Below, piece after piece: positions 42,818 through 51,127 of a stretch of 64,000 nucleotides of DNA (positions are counted from its first letter, which is position 1; each line of letters begins with the position of its first letter). This DNA is from DASXRA01 sp036506155 (GTDB taxonomy: Bacteria > Actinomycetota > Actinomycetes > Mycobacteriales > Jatrophihabitantaceae): NCBI GenBank assembly GCA_036506155.1, contig DASXSF010000082.1, positions 1 to 64,000 of the forward strand, given 5' to 3'. The notes under the pieces were generated by a model, which saw only the letters and a list, made by a program, of their open reading frames with translations, was not told the DNA's origin and made no database searches. Position numbers and translations under genes: made by a program.

Positions 42818-44160
42818 CCGACTCCCGCCAGTACGCCCACCTGTGGGGCACGGCCGAGCTGACGGCGCTCTTCGACGAAACGGCGCGCCTGCAGGACTGG
42901 CTCGACATCCTCACCGCACTGGCGGCGGCGCAGGCCCGGCTCGGCATCATCCCGGCCGAGTCGGCCGAGCTGATCGCGGAGCACGCCGACGCGACGCGCC
43001 TCGATCTCGACTACGTCGCCGAGCAGACCCGCCTCACCGCGCACTCCACTCTCGGCCTGATCCGCGAACTGCAGCGAGTGCTACCCGAGCCGGCCCGCGA
43101 GCACGTCTATCTCGGCGCGACCGTTCAGGACGTCACCGACACCTGGTTCGCGCTTGTGATGCGACGGGTGGGCGGGTTGGTGTGGAGCGACCTGCGCACG
43201 CTCGAGGTGTCGCTGCTCGAACTGGCCGAGCGGCACCGCCGTACCCCGATGCTCGGCCGCACCCACGGTCAGCCAGGAGCGCCGATCAGCTTCGGGTTCA
43301 AGGTCGCATCCTGGGCCGACGAGGTACGCCGTCACCTGGATCGGCTGGCCGAGGCGCGCCCGCGCTGGCTGGTCGGCCAACTCGCCGGTGCCGTCGGCGT
43401 CCTCGGCTTCTTCGATCCGGACGGGCCGCGACTGCGGCAGGAATTCTGCGCTGAACTCGGGCTGGCCGACCCGGGCATTTCCTGGCTGACGGCCCGCGAC
43501 CGCATCGCGGAGTTCGGCACGGTGCTGTCGCTTGTGTGCGGGACGCTGGCCCGGATCGGCACCGAGGTGTTCGAGCTCTCCCGTCCGGAGATCGGCGAGC
43601 TACGCGAACCGACGACTCCTGATGTGGTCGGCAGTATCACCATGCCGCACAAGCGAAACCCCGAGGCCAGCGAGCACCTGGACACCCTGGCCCGCCTCGT
43701 CCGCGCGCACGCCGGGGTGCTGGTCGAAGGCACGGTCGGCGCACACGAACGCGACGGCCGGGCCTGGAAGGCGGAGTGGGTGGCGCTTCCCGAGGTGTGC
43801 CTGCTCACCGCCGTCGCGCTGCAGACCGCGCGCGGGCTGGTGTCAGGTCTGGTCGTCGACCCCGCCGCGATGCTTGCCAATCTGCACCGCTTCGGTGATC
43901 TTCCGGCGTCCGAGCGGGTGCTGGCCGGATTGTCGCGGCGTCTGGGCAGACACAGCGCGCAACAGTTGCTGCACAAGCTGATCCTCGAGAGCGGCACACG
44001 CGATGTCGGTGCAGCAGTGGCGGCGGCCGGCGCGGCGACCGAGAGCGAGGTCCAGGAGTGGACCGAAGGCTGGCCGATCGAGGCCGCCGCGGCGATGACG
44101 GACATCGTCGTGCGACGGGCCCGCGAAGCCCGCCGCGCCGAGCCCGCGACATGGCCGTGA
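42802..44160 (+). CDS. Adenylosuccinate lyase/CMLE-type superfamily lyase
   Basis: A 452-residue member of the fumarase/aspartase superfamily, closest in pattern to adenylosuccinate lyase and 3-carboxymuconate cycloisomerase (CMLE). GRTHGQPGAP contains the conserved His155. GSITMPHKRNPE (277-288) is the superfamily signature with the catalytic Ser. It is expected to eliminate an amine or related group from a succinyl-type adduct to give fumarate, or to run a related cyclisation. ATG 42802 has GGAG 5 nt upstream. Its last 10 bp overlap the PLP enzyme. A second, different lyase lies two genes downstream. Confidence 0.88.
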   Translation: MGARLTDSRQYAHLWGTAELTALFDETARLQDWLDILTALAAAQARLGIIPAESAELIAEHADATRLDLDYVAEQTRLTAHSTLGLIRELQRVLPEPAREHVYLGATVQDVTDTWFALVMRRVGGLVWSDLRTLEVSLLELAERHRRTPMLGRTHGQPGAPISFGFKVASWADEVRRHLDRLAEARPRWLVGQLAGAVGVLGFFDPDGPRLRQEFCAELGLADPGISWLTARDRIAEFGTVLSLVCGTLARIGTEVFELSRPEIGELREPTTPDVVGSITMPHKRNPEASEHLDTLARLVRAHAGVLVEGTVGAHERDGRAWKAEWVALPEVCLLTAVALQTARGLVSGLVVDPAAMLANLHRFGDLPASERVLAGLSRRLGRHSAQQLLHKLILESGTRDVGAAVAAAGAATESEVQEWTEGWPIEAAAAMTDIVVRRAREARRAEPATWP

Positions 44161-45098
44161 CGTTTCCCCGATTCCCGCTGGCGGCGTTGCCGACGCCGCT
44201 GACTCGCGCGCACCGGCTCGAACGTGCGCTCGGCGCCGCGCCGATCTGGATCAAGCGCGACGACCTCACCGGATTCGCAACCGCGGGCACCAAGGCGCGG
44301 CCGCTCGAGTTCCTGATCGGCGACGCGCAGGATTCGGGTGTCACCGTCGTCGTGGCGACCGGCAGCCCGTCGTCGAACTTCTGCGCGGTTGCGGCGCTGG
44401 CTGCCCGCGCTGCGGGGCTCGACTGCCACGTGCTCTACGCCGGCGACCAGCCCACGCCGGCGCCCTACCCGGTACAGCTCGCGAGCGCGGCCGGAGCGCG
44501 ACTGTGCTTCGATCCGACGCTTCGTCGCGACGATCTCGACGCTGCCGTGGTCGCGTACGCGGCCGACATAGGGCGCGCTGCCTACCCGCTGCCCCGAGGC
44601 GGCGCGACGCCCGTGGGGGCGCTGGGTAGCGCCTGCGCCGCGCGGGAACTTGCCGAGCAGTTCCCAGACCGTTGGGCCACCGTGGTCATGGCCACCGGAT
44701 CAGGTGGAACCCAGGCCGGGTTGGTCGCCGGAGTCGTGCGATTCGGCTTGCCGTTTCGGGTGATCGCGGCGTCGGTGAGCAGGCCGGTGGATCAGGCGCG
44801 CGCCCAGGTGCTGACCACGGCGCGCGGCTGTGCGCGCCTCATGGGGTCGGCCGAGCCCACTCCGGGCGATGTCGACATCCGTGACGGGCTCGGCCCTGGG
44901 TTCGGCATCGCCACCGATGACGACCGGCGCAGCGCCACCCTGGCCCTATGGCACGAGGGTCTGTTGCTGGACGACACGTACACCGCCAAGTCGATGACGT
45001 TGCTGCGGCACTTGGTGCGAAACGGCGTCGGCAGCCCGATCGTCTACTGGCATACCGGCGGGCACGCGGCGGCCGTGCCGCGAGGAGGCCGCGAATGA
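44151..45098 (+). CDS. PLP-dependent D-cysteine desulfhydrase/ACC deaminase-like enzyme
   Basis: A 315-residue fold-type II PLP enzyme. IWIKRDDLTG and TAGTKARPLEFL contain the PLP lysine (Lys48). The family usually has GNK here; this protein has GTK, an unusual change. GSPSSNFCAVAALAARAAGL corresponds to the GxxSNHxR-like phosphate-side motif with Phe-Cys replacing the usual His. VVMATGSGGTQAGLVAG binds the PLP phosphate. Relatives cleave D-cysteine, ACC or L-cysteate, releasing ammonia. The substitutions suggest a different substrate. ATG overlaps the previous gene by 10 bp and its stop overlaps the next ATG. Confidence 0.85.
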   Translation: MAVTFPRFPLAALPTPLTRAHRLERALGAAPIWIKRDDLTGFATAGTKARPLEFLIGDAQDSGVTVVVATGSPSSNFCAVAALAARAAGLDCHVLYAGDQPTPAPYPVQLASAAGARLCFDPTLRRDDLDAAVVAYAADIGRAAYPLPRGGATPVGALGSACAARELAEQFPDRWATVVMATGSGGTQAGLVAGVVRFGLPFRVIAASVSRPVDQARAQVLTTARGCARLMGSAEPTPGDVDIRDGLGPGFGIATDDDRRSATLALWHEGLLLDDTYTAKSMTLLRHLVRNGVGSPIVYWHTGGHAAAVPRGGRE

Positions 45099-46594
45099 CC
45101 CGTCGAAGTGGCCCGCCGGTGGGCTCGGCGGCGCCGGAACTCATCGAGTCGGGCTTCACGCTGGAGAACGACGACGCCCCGTTCCTGCACCAGGGCCTGA
45201 ACATCGCCGACATCGCGCATGTCCTCGACCTGCTGCGGCGCGGCATCGTCCCGCCGCGTGCGGCCCGCCAGCTGCTCGGTCTGCTGCTGGAGATCTACCC
45301 GACCGATGCCGGCGACTTCCCCTACAACCCGGAGTTCGGCGAGCCCTACAACTCGCGCGAACGATTCTTCGTCGAACGGCTGGGCGATGTCGCGGGATGG
45401 CTGCACGCCGGGCGTCCTCGGCGTGAGGCCGCCCGGATCGCGTTGCGGCTGTGCCTGCGCAGCCAGCTGCTGGAACTGGTCGCCGAGATCGCCCGTTCCG
45501 CGCGTGAGGCCGCCGATCTCGCCGCGGCGCATACCACGACGCTGATGCCCGACCAGACCTACCTGCAGCAGGCCCAGCCCTCGACTTTCGGTCACTACGT
45601 CCTGTCGTTCGCCTACCCGGTATTGCGCGACGGCGCCCGTCTGCTCGACGAGCTGGATTGGGTCAACTGCAGCCCTGGCGGCGCCGGATGCGTCAACGGC
45701 ACCCGGCTGCTCGACGACCGCGGCTTCATCGCGCGAGCGCTCGGTTTCGACGAGGTCATCGAGCACACCCGCGACGCGATGTGGCAGATCGACGGTCTGA
45801 TCCACATCCTGGCGAGCGCGGCCAGCCTGCTCTCGACACAGAGCAAGCTTGCCGAAGATCTCGAGATCTGGTCCAGCAACGAGTTCGACTTCGTCGACCT
45901 CGACGACTCGTACACCAGATCGAGCATCCTGATGCCACAAAAGCGGAACCCGTACTCGCTCGCCATCGTGCGCGGCGCGTCCGGCGTGCTGATCGGACGG
46001 CTGAGCGGCTTCCTGGCCGTCGCCAAGAGTCCCTCGGCGCGCAGCGACAACCTGATCTTTGCCTACGGCGAGGTGCCGCGCGCGCTGGATCTGGCCATCC
46101 GGGTCACCCGGCTCATGTCCGGGGTGGTGCGCACCTTGCGGGTCAACGCCCGCCGGATGCGCGAGGAGCTCGACGCCGGATACACGCAGGCGACCGATCT
46201 CACCGAGTACATCCTGCAGGCCTGCGACATCGACTACCGCAGCGCTTACGTCGTCGTGGGCAACACGGTCCGGGAAGCCAGCAAGCGCGGAATCGCCGGT
46301 AAGGACATCACCGGCGAGCTCCTCGACGAGGTGGCGCTTGCCGAAACCGGACGGAGTTGGGGACTGGCCGACCTCGACCTGTCCGGCGTTCTCGATCCGA
46401 TGAGCATCGTCGCGACCCGCTCCGCCACCGGCGGCGCCGCGCCGGCCGCAGTGGCGACGATGATCGCTCACTGCCGCGAGCGCGCCGACGAACTTGCCGC
46501 GGCGGTCACGGCCCGGCGCGCTGATCTGCAGGCCGCCATCGCCGCGCTGCTCGGCCAGGCGCGCGCCACCGCCGAGGAGAAGGAGACGCCATGA
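45095..46594 (+). CDS. Argininosuccinate lyase-like enzyme with altered active site
   Basis: A 499-residue lyase of the argininosuccinate lyase group. SSILMPQKRNP (276-286) is the signature, and NEFDFVDLDDSYTRSS precedes it as in ASL. The region that reads T-H-L-Q in argininosuccinate lyases is T-Y-L-Q here (TYLQQAQPSTFGHY), so the catalytic His is replaced by Tyr156. This argues against ordinary arginine biosynthesis and for a related elimination on another N-substituted acid. No argG or other arginine genes are near. Overlaps both neighbours by 4 bp. Confidence 0.85.
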   Translation: MTRRSGPPVGSAAPELIESGFTLENDDAPFLHQGLNIADIAHVLDLLRRGIVPPRAARQLLGLLLEIYPTDAGDFPYNPEFGEPYNSRERFFVERLGDVAGWLHAGRPRREAARIALRLCLRSQLLELVAEIARSAREAADLAAAHTTTLMPDQTYLQQAQPSTFGHYVLSFAYPVLRDGARLLDELDWVNCSPGGAGCVNGTRLLDDRGFIARALGFDEVIEHTRDAMWQIDGLIHILASAASLLSTQSKLAEDLEIWSSNEFDFVDLDDSYTRSSILMPQKRNPYSLAIVRGASGVLIGRLSGFLAVAKSPSARSDNLIFAYGEVPRALDLAIRVTRLMSGVVRTLRVNARRMREELDAGYTQATDLTEYILQACDIDYRSAYVVVGNTVREASKRGIAGKDITGELLDEVALAETGRSWGLADLDLSGVLDPMSIVATRSATGGAAPAAVATMIAHCRERADELAAAVTARRADLQAAIAALLGQARATAEEKETP

Positions 46595-48000
46595 CCCACG
46601 AGGCCGTTCAGCTCCCCGACGAGATCGCTGTGATCAACATCGGCCTACCGTTGTTCGCGGACGCGGTGCGCGACCAGGGCAAGCCGGTGCAGCAACTCGA
46701 CTGGCGCATCCCGGCGGGCGGTGACGCCGGCGTCGTGGCCGCACTCGAGCAGCTCTACGGTGCGCGGTCCGAATCGATCGACCGGGCGAACGCAGAGGTG
46801 CTCCGCCGGCTGGACCAGGGCGTGCCGGTACTCGTCGGCGTGGCGACGGCTGGCGACGTTATGGCCGGGCTAGCCGATCGGACGTTGCTGCACAGCGGAC
46901 CGCCCATCGAATGGGACGCGGTCTGCGACCCACTGCAGCGCTCGATGCGGGCGGCCACCGTCGCAGAGGGTTGGGCGGCGAACGTGGCTCAGGCCGACTG
47001 GCTCCTCTCCGACGGTGACATCCGGCTGGCCCCCGCAATCGCTCATGGCGCCGTCGTCCCGATGGCGACGGCGATGGGCCCGTCGACGCCAGTGTTCGTC
47101 GTGGAGAATCGTCAAGGCGGCACTCGTGCGTACGCGCCGATCAACCAAGGCCCCGGGGAGACCGCGTGGTTCGGGCGGGAGACTCCGGCCGCGATCGCGC
47201 GACTGGAGTTCCTGCGCGACGTCGCTGGTCCGATGCTGCGCGCGGTCGTCAATGCGGCTGGTCCGATCGACCTGTTCGCGCTCGCCGCGCAGGGCGTGCA
47301 GATGGGCGACGACATTCATATGCGTACCCAGGGCACGACCAGCCTGCTGATCCGCAACCTGCTGCCCCACCTCGCGGCGCTACCCGACGCCGGACGTGTC
47401 GATCTCGCGCGCTTCCTGTCCGGGAACCATCTGTTCTTCCTGAACCTGGCAATGGCCGCGGCTCGGTCGCTGACCATGGCTGCCGAACAGGTGCCTGGGT
47501 CGACCATCGTCACGACGATGTGCCGTAACGGCACGACGTTCGGGGTCCGCCTGGCCGGCAATGACACGATGTTCGTCGCTGACGCTCCACCTGTCGGCGA
47601 CGCGATGTACTACCCGGACTATGACGCCGACAGCGCCGCACCTGACATCGGCGACAGCGCCGTCCTGGAGCTGGTAGGACTCGGCGGCGCCGCCGCCGCA
47701 GGGTCGCCCGCCGTTGCCGGCTTCCTCGGCGGCCGGCTCTCCGATGCGGTCGCGGTGACCGAGGACATGGCGTTGATCTGCGTGGGCAACAGCAGCCGAT
47801 TCCAGTTGCCAACCTGGGACTATCGGGGGACGCCGCTCGGCGTCGACGCTCGCCAAGTCGTCGAGCTCGGGATCGCCCCCAAGATCACGACGGGGATCCT
47901 GCACGCACGCTCCGGTATCGGCCAGATCGGCGCCGGGGTCGCAACCGCGCCGATGGCGTGCTTCCGGGCCGCCGTACTCGACCTGGCCGCGAGCTCATGA
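46591..48000 (+). CDS. DUF1116 protein (YlbE/AllG-like carbamoyltransferase subunit)
   Basis: A 469-residue protein with the DUF1116 pattern: INIGLPLFADAVRDQGKPVQ, VDWR-type DWRIPAGGD, SGPPIEWDAVCDPLQRSM, VVENRQGGTRAYAPINQGPG, GVQMGDDIHMRTQ and FLSGNHLFFLNLAMAAARS. In E. coli the homologue YlbE acts with FdrA in oxamate carbamoyl transfer; here FdrA and carbamate kinase are encoded in the neighbouring minus-strand operon. This ties the two operons into one pathway. ATG overlaps the lyase stop and the stop overlaps the OsmC ATG. Confidence 0.88.
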   Translation: MTHEAVQLPDEIAVINIGLPLFADAVRDQGKPVQQLDWRIPAGGDAGVVAALEQLYGARSESIDRANAEVLRRLDQGVPVLVGVATAGDVMAGLADRTLLHSGPPIEWDAVCDPLQRSMRAATVAEGWAANVAQADWLLSDGDIRLAPAIAHGAVVPMATAMGPSTPVFVVENRQGGTRAYAPINQGPGETAWFGRETPAAIARLEFLRDVAGPMLRAVVNAAGPIDLFALAAQGVQMGDDIHMRTQGTTSLLIRNLLPHLAALPDAGRVDLARFLSGNHLFFLNLAMAAARSLTMAAEQVPGSTIVTTMCRNGTTFGVRLAGNDTMFVADAPPVGDAMYYPDYDADSAAPDIGDSAVLELVGLGGAAAAGSPAVAGFLGGRLSDAVAVTEDMALICVGNSSRFQLPTWDYRGTPLGVDARQVVELGIAPKITTGILHARSGIGQIGAGVATAPMACFRAAVLDLAASS

Positions 48001-48389
48001 GCGGGGAGCGCAGCGCATCGGCCCGATGGGACGGCGATCTGCGGGCCGTCGTAGACGCCGGCGGCTTTCAGCTCATCGTCGACGAACCCAAATCCGTCGG
48101 CGGCACCGACCGCGGTCCGCAACCCACCGACGTTCTACTGGCCTCGATCGCGTCCTGTTTCGCGATCGCCATCGCCCATGTGGCGCGCAAATCCGGCGCC
48201 GACCTTTCCGACCTGCAGGTCACGGCCACCGCTACGTACGACGGCCTCCGCTTCGCGACGGTCGCGATAGCGCTCACCTCGACGGTTGCGCACGAGACCC
48301 TCGAACGACTGATCCCGCTTGCGCAACGCGTCTGCTACGTAACCAACACCCTGCGCCAACCCCCGGAGATAACAATCAGCGTGGACTGA
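47997..48389 (+). CDS. OsmC-family protein
   Basis: A 130-residue OsmC/Ohr-fold protein. PQPTDVLLASIASCFAIAIAH contains the conserved first Cys, and LIPLAQRVCYVTNTLRQP the second; this pair reduces organic hydroperoxides in active members. GGTDRGPQPTD is the usual approach to the first Cys. It ends the operon. It could protect the cluster's oxygen- or thiol-sensitive steps, or act on a sulfur intermediate. ATG 47997 overlaps the DUF1116 stop (ATGA). Confidence 0.85.
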   Translation: MSGERSASARWDGDLRAVVDAGGFQLIVDEPKSVGGTDRGPQPTDVLLASIASCFAIAIAHVARKSGADLSDLQVTATATYDGLRFATVAIALTSTVAHETLERLIPLAQRVCYVTNTLRQPPEITISVD

Positions 48390-48419
48390 AGCGCTATGCG
48401 TCAAGGCGGGCGCCTGAAC

Positions 48420-48590
48420 GGACCTAGGCGTCGAGGGCCCTGCTGTCGTGAGCCACAAGATGGCGACCAACGAGCCGAGGGTGCAGACGTGGACGGCGCT
48501 GCACCACTGGCAGACGGCGTCCACGCGGAACAGTTCGGCCCCGATCAGGTAGATCACGGTGGCCATGCCCGCCATTGGCACCGGATACGC
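48420..48590 (-). pseudogene. Fragment of a vitamin K epoxide reductase (VKOR)-family protein
   Basis: On the minus strand the frame reads AGMATVIYLIGAELFRVD, then the redox motif CQWCSAVHVCTLGSLVAILW. This is the last two helices of bacterial VKOR proteins. The N-terminal helices and first Cys pair are missing. A remnant, probably left by rearrangement at the right edge of the nitrogen block. Confidence 0.6.
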
Positions 48591-48599
48591 GGACGGATC

Positions 48600-48790
48600 C
48601 GCATCCGCAGTTGTCCGTCGGAAGATCGCTGAGCGGCTGCACCGCGAGGTGTCGACGATCAGCCGGGAGGTCAACCTCAATGCCGGGCGGGCTGACGGTT
48701 GCCGGCCCTTCGGTGTGCCGCTGGACGATGCGGCGGCTCAGGCCGTCAAGTCGGCCCGCCCTGCGCTTCGAGTGCTTGCCGGCGCCGCCT
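48600..48790 (+). mobile_element. IS30-family transposase fragment
   Basis: The reading VRRKIAERLHREVSTISREV is followed by NAGRADGCRPF, DDAAAQAVKSARPALRV. These match the N-terminal helix-turn-helix and linker of IS30 transposases (typical LGRxxSTISREVxRNGG). The DDE catalytic domain is absent. No terminal repeats seen. Confidence 0.55.
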
Positions 48791-48840
48791 GCCCCACCAC
48801 CGCGGGTAGACCGGCGCCCGGTCCTTGGTGATCTCCACCG

Positions 48841-49017
48841 GTGTCGGGCAACCGGGTTGGAGTCATCGTCGAGTTGGGCCTACTCGGGCTGCGGATCTTC
48901 GAAGCAACCAGCTTGGACATCACCGACCTCGGCGAAAAGCACGGCCATCGGGTGCTGCGCGTCGTCGGCAAGGGCGACAAGATCGTGCTCGTACCCTACA
49001 TGTCATCCCGCACCTAA
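48841..49017 (+). pseudogene. Tyrosine recombinase/integrase fragment
   Basis: A 58-codon frame includes VIVELGLLGLRIFEATSLDI, TDLGEKHGHRVLRVVGKGDK and IVLVPY. This is the region around the first catalytic Arg of phage-type integrases. The core and the catalytic His-Arg-Tyr are missing, so it is a relic of an integrated element. Confidence 0.65.
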
Positions 49018-49081
49018 CCATCCACGGAACTGCCGATGGTCGTGCGTTCCGCGGCATAACGTCGGGTGCGCCCGTGCCGCT

Positions 49082-49118
49082 ATTGCGACCGTGTTGCAAT
49101 TAGATCATTTGTTCGCAA
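49082..49118. promoter_or_regulatory. Inverted and direct repeats upstream of the cation transporter gene
   Basis: ATTGC (49082-49086) and GCAAT (49096-49100) are perfect inverted arms separated by 9 bp. TTGCAA (49094-49099) and TTCGCAA (49112-49118) are near-direct repeats. They lie 20-55 bp before GTG 49137. A metal-sensing repressor site is possible, but no regulator gene is adjacent. Confidence 0.3.
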
Positions 49119-49136
49119 AACCGTATCCTCGCCGAC

Positions 49137-50159
49137 GTGGCCCACCACCTGCACGCGCACGAGGAGCGCAGCCACCGCGACCAGGATCACGAACATGCGA
49201 GCCGCGGATGGAGCGGGTTCAAACGCGCGATCGCCGACGCGCTCAGCGGTCACAGCCATGATTGGGCTGATCAGATCGACGGCGCGCTAGAGGCGAACGC
49301 CGCGGGCCAGCGGGCCTTGCTGGTCAGCCTGGCTGGGTTGGCACTGACCGCGACTATTCAACTGCTCGTCGTCCTGCTGTCCGGGTCGATCGCGCTGCTC
49401 AGTGACGCGCTGCATAACTTCGCGGACGCCCTCACTGCGGTGCCGTTGCTGGTGGCGTGCGTGCTCGCTCGGCGGCCGCCGACGAAGCGGCACACCTATG
49501 GTTACGGCCGCGCCGAGGATCTGGGCGGCCTGTTTGTCGTTTCCGTGATCGCGTTGTCCTCCGTGCTGGCCGCCTACGAGTCGGTCCGGCGGTTGATCAA
49601 TCCGCAACACGTTACGCATCTATGGGCGGTCGCGGGCGCCGCGCTGATCGGATTCGCCGGCAACGAGTTGGTCGCGCGTTACCGCATCCGTGTCGGGCGG
49701 CGCATCGGCTCCGCCGCGCTCGTCGCGGACGGACTCCACGCTCGCACCGACGGGTTCACCTCGCTGGCCGTCCTGCTCGGCGCCGGTGGCGTGGCGTTGG
49801 GCTGGTCGTGGGCCGACCCTGCGGTCGGCCTGCTGATCACCGTCGCGATCCTCGGCGTCCTCCGCTCCGCCGTCCGCCAAGTGGGCGCCCGCCTGATGGA
49901 CGCCGTCGAACCCGAGCTTGTCGACCAAGCCAGCAACGCGATCCGCTCGGTGGAGGGCATCGAACACATCCGCGAGCTGCGTATCCGGTGGATCGGCCAC
50001 ACCCTGCGCGCCGAGGCCGACGTGGAGGTCGACCCGCAGCTCAGCGTCGCGGACGCCCACGATCTTGCGCGCCGTGCCGAAGATCACCTGTTGGCATACG
50101 TGTCGAGACTGACCGCTGCAACCATTCACGTCAGCCCGGCCGGCGCCCATAGCAGCTAA
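49137..50159 (+). CDS. Cation diffusion facilitator transporter (CDF/ZitB-like)
   Basis: A 340-residue metal/proton antiporter. The His-rich N-terminus (HHLHAHEERSHRDQDHEH) is typical of zinc-type CDF proteins. Six helices carry the metal-site motifs HNFADAL and HARTDGF, both giving the HxxxD pattern. The cytoplasmic C-terminal domain includes IEHIRELRIRWIGHTLRAEADVEVDP. It exports Zn, Cd or a similar divalent cation. GTG 49137 has no strong ribosome site, so the transcript may be leaderless. Repeats just upstream could be a metal-regulator site, and a hairpin follows the stop. Confidence 0.9.
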   Translation: MAHHLHAHEERSHRDQDHEHASRGWSGFKRAIADALSGHSHDWADQIDGALEANAAGQRALLVSLAGLALTATIQLLVVLLSGSIALLSDALHNFADALTAVPLLVACVLARRPPTKRHTYGYGRAEDLGGLFVVSVIALSSVLAAYESVRRLINPQHVTHLWAVAGAALIGFAGNELVARYRIRVGRRIGSAALVADGLHARTDGFTSLAVLLGAGGVALGWSWADPAVGLLITVAILGVLRSAVRQVGARLMDAVEPELVDQASNAIRSVEGIEHIRELRIRWIGHTLRAEADVEVDPQLSVADAHDLARRAEDHLLAYVSRLTAATIHVSPAGAHSS

Positions 50160-50177
50160 CGTACGGCACTTGCCGCG

Positions 50178-50199
50178 TTGAGTGCGTGCCTGCGCTCAA
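50178..50199 (+). terminator. Terminator-like hairpin after the CDF gene
   Basis: TTGAGTGC (50178-50185) pairs with GCGCTCAA (50192-50199) with one G-T pair and a 6-nt loop, 18 bp after the stop. Confidence 0.5.
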
Positions 50200-50383
50200 G
50201 GAGAGCTCAGCCGTCAAGATGGTTCTTTTGCGACGATGACTGGACTGCTTGCGAGCCTGACCCCGCGCCGAGCGGTCCGGGTACGTTGACTGCAGCGAGC
50301 GAACAACACGCCACGCCTGCCCCGCCGCGCACCGCCAGCCTCGTACTCTGCATGCCTGTCGGCCGGCCCGGCCAGGATGGGTC

Positions 50384-51127
50384 GTGACCGCCGAAGTCCG
50401 GTTCGGCGTTGGCCTGACCCTGCTGCTAGCCATCGCCCTGGTCGCGTTGACCGTGGCCGGTATCGGGCAACGCCGCGCCATACTGCTAGCCGCCGCGCGC
50501 GCCGCCGCGCAACTTGCCCTGATCGCGGCAGCGCTGCGCGGCGTGTTCGCCGCTCCACTCACCTCCATCGCCGTGGTCGCGGTCATGTTCACCGTCGCCA
50601 CCGGCACCGCCGCGCGCCGTCTGCACGGGCACCCCGGAGCCACGCGCGCGGTCGTTCTCGCATGCGCCGCCGGCGCCACCGTCAGCATCAGCATCATCGT
50701 CGGACTACCCACCCTGACCCGCGACGTGCGCACCCTGGTCGCCGTCTCCGGCATCGTGATCGGCGGCACCATGACCGCCGCCACCCTCACCGGCCGCCGC
50801 CTGACCGACGGCATCCAGCGCCGCCGCGACGAAATCGAAGCCTGGCTGTCTATCGGTGCCACCCCACGCCAAGCACTGCGCGACATCGCCCGATACAGCG
50901 TCGTCGAAGCCATCGTCCCGGTGCTAGACACCACCCGCACCGTCGGCCTGGTCACCCTGCCCGGCGCATTCGCCGGCGCCCTGCTCGGCGGCGCCAGCGC
51001 CGCCAACGCCGCCCGCTTCCAACTCACCGTCCTCATCGGACTGCTCTGCGCCGAAACCCTGACCGCGACCACCCTCGCCTGGCTCCTCGGCGCACCCACC
51101 ACACTCTCCACACCCCCACCGCACTGA
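50384..51127 (+). CDS. FetB/UPF0014-family ABC permease
   Basis: A 247-residue membrane protein with six or seven hydrophobic segments. VTLPGAFAGALLGGASAANAARFQ is the conserved C-terminal permease motif of the FetB family, and RRDEIEAWLSIGATPRQALRDI is the coupling-helix region. In E. coli FetAB exports iron. The partner ATPase (FetA) is not next to it, so function here is tentative. GTG 50384 is chosen as the first start before the first helix; the ribosome site is weak. Confidence 0.8.
   Translation: MTAEVRFGVGLTLLLAIALVALTVAGIGQRRAILLAAARAAAQLALIAAALRGVFAAPLTSIAVVAVMFTVATGTAARRLHGHPGATRAVVLACAAGATVSISIIVGLPTLTRDVRTLVAVSGIVIGGTMTAATLTGRRLTDGIQRRRDEIEAWLSIGATPRQALRDIARYSVVEAIVPVLDTTRTVGLVTLPGAFAGALLGGASAANAARFQLTVLIGLLCAETLTATTLAWLLGAPTTLSTPPPH

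Noticed and set aside
45095..46594. Arginine biosynthesis (argH)
   Set aside because: No other arg genes are present, a catalytic His is replaced by Tyr and the gene is embedded in a catabolic-type operon.
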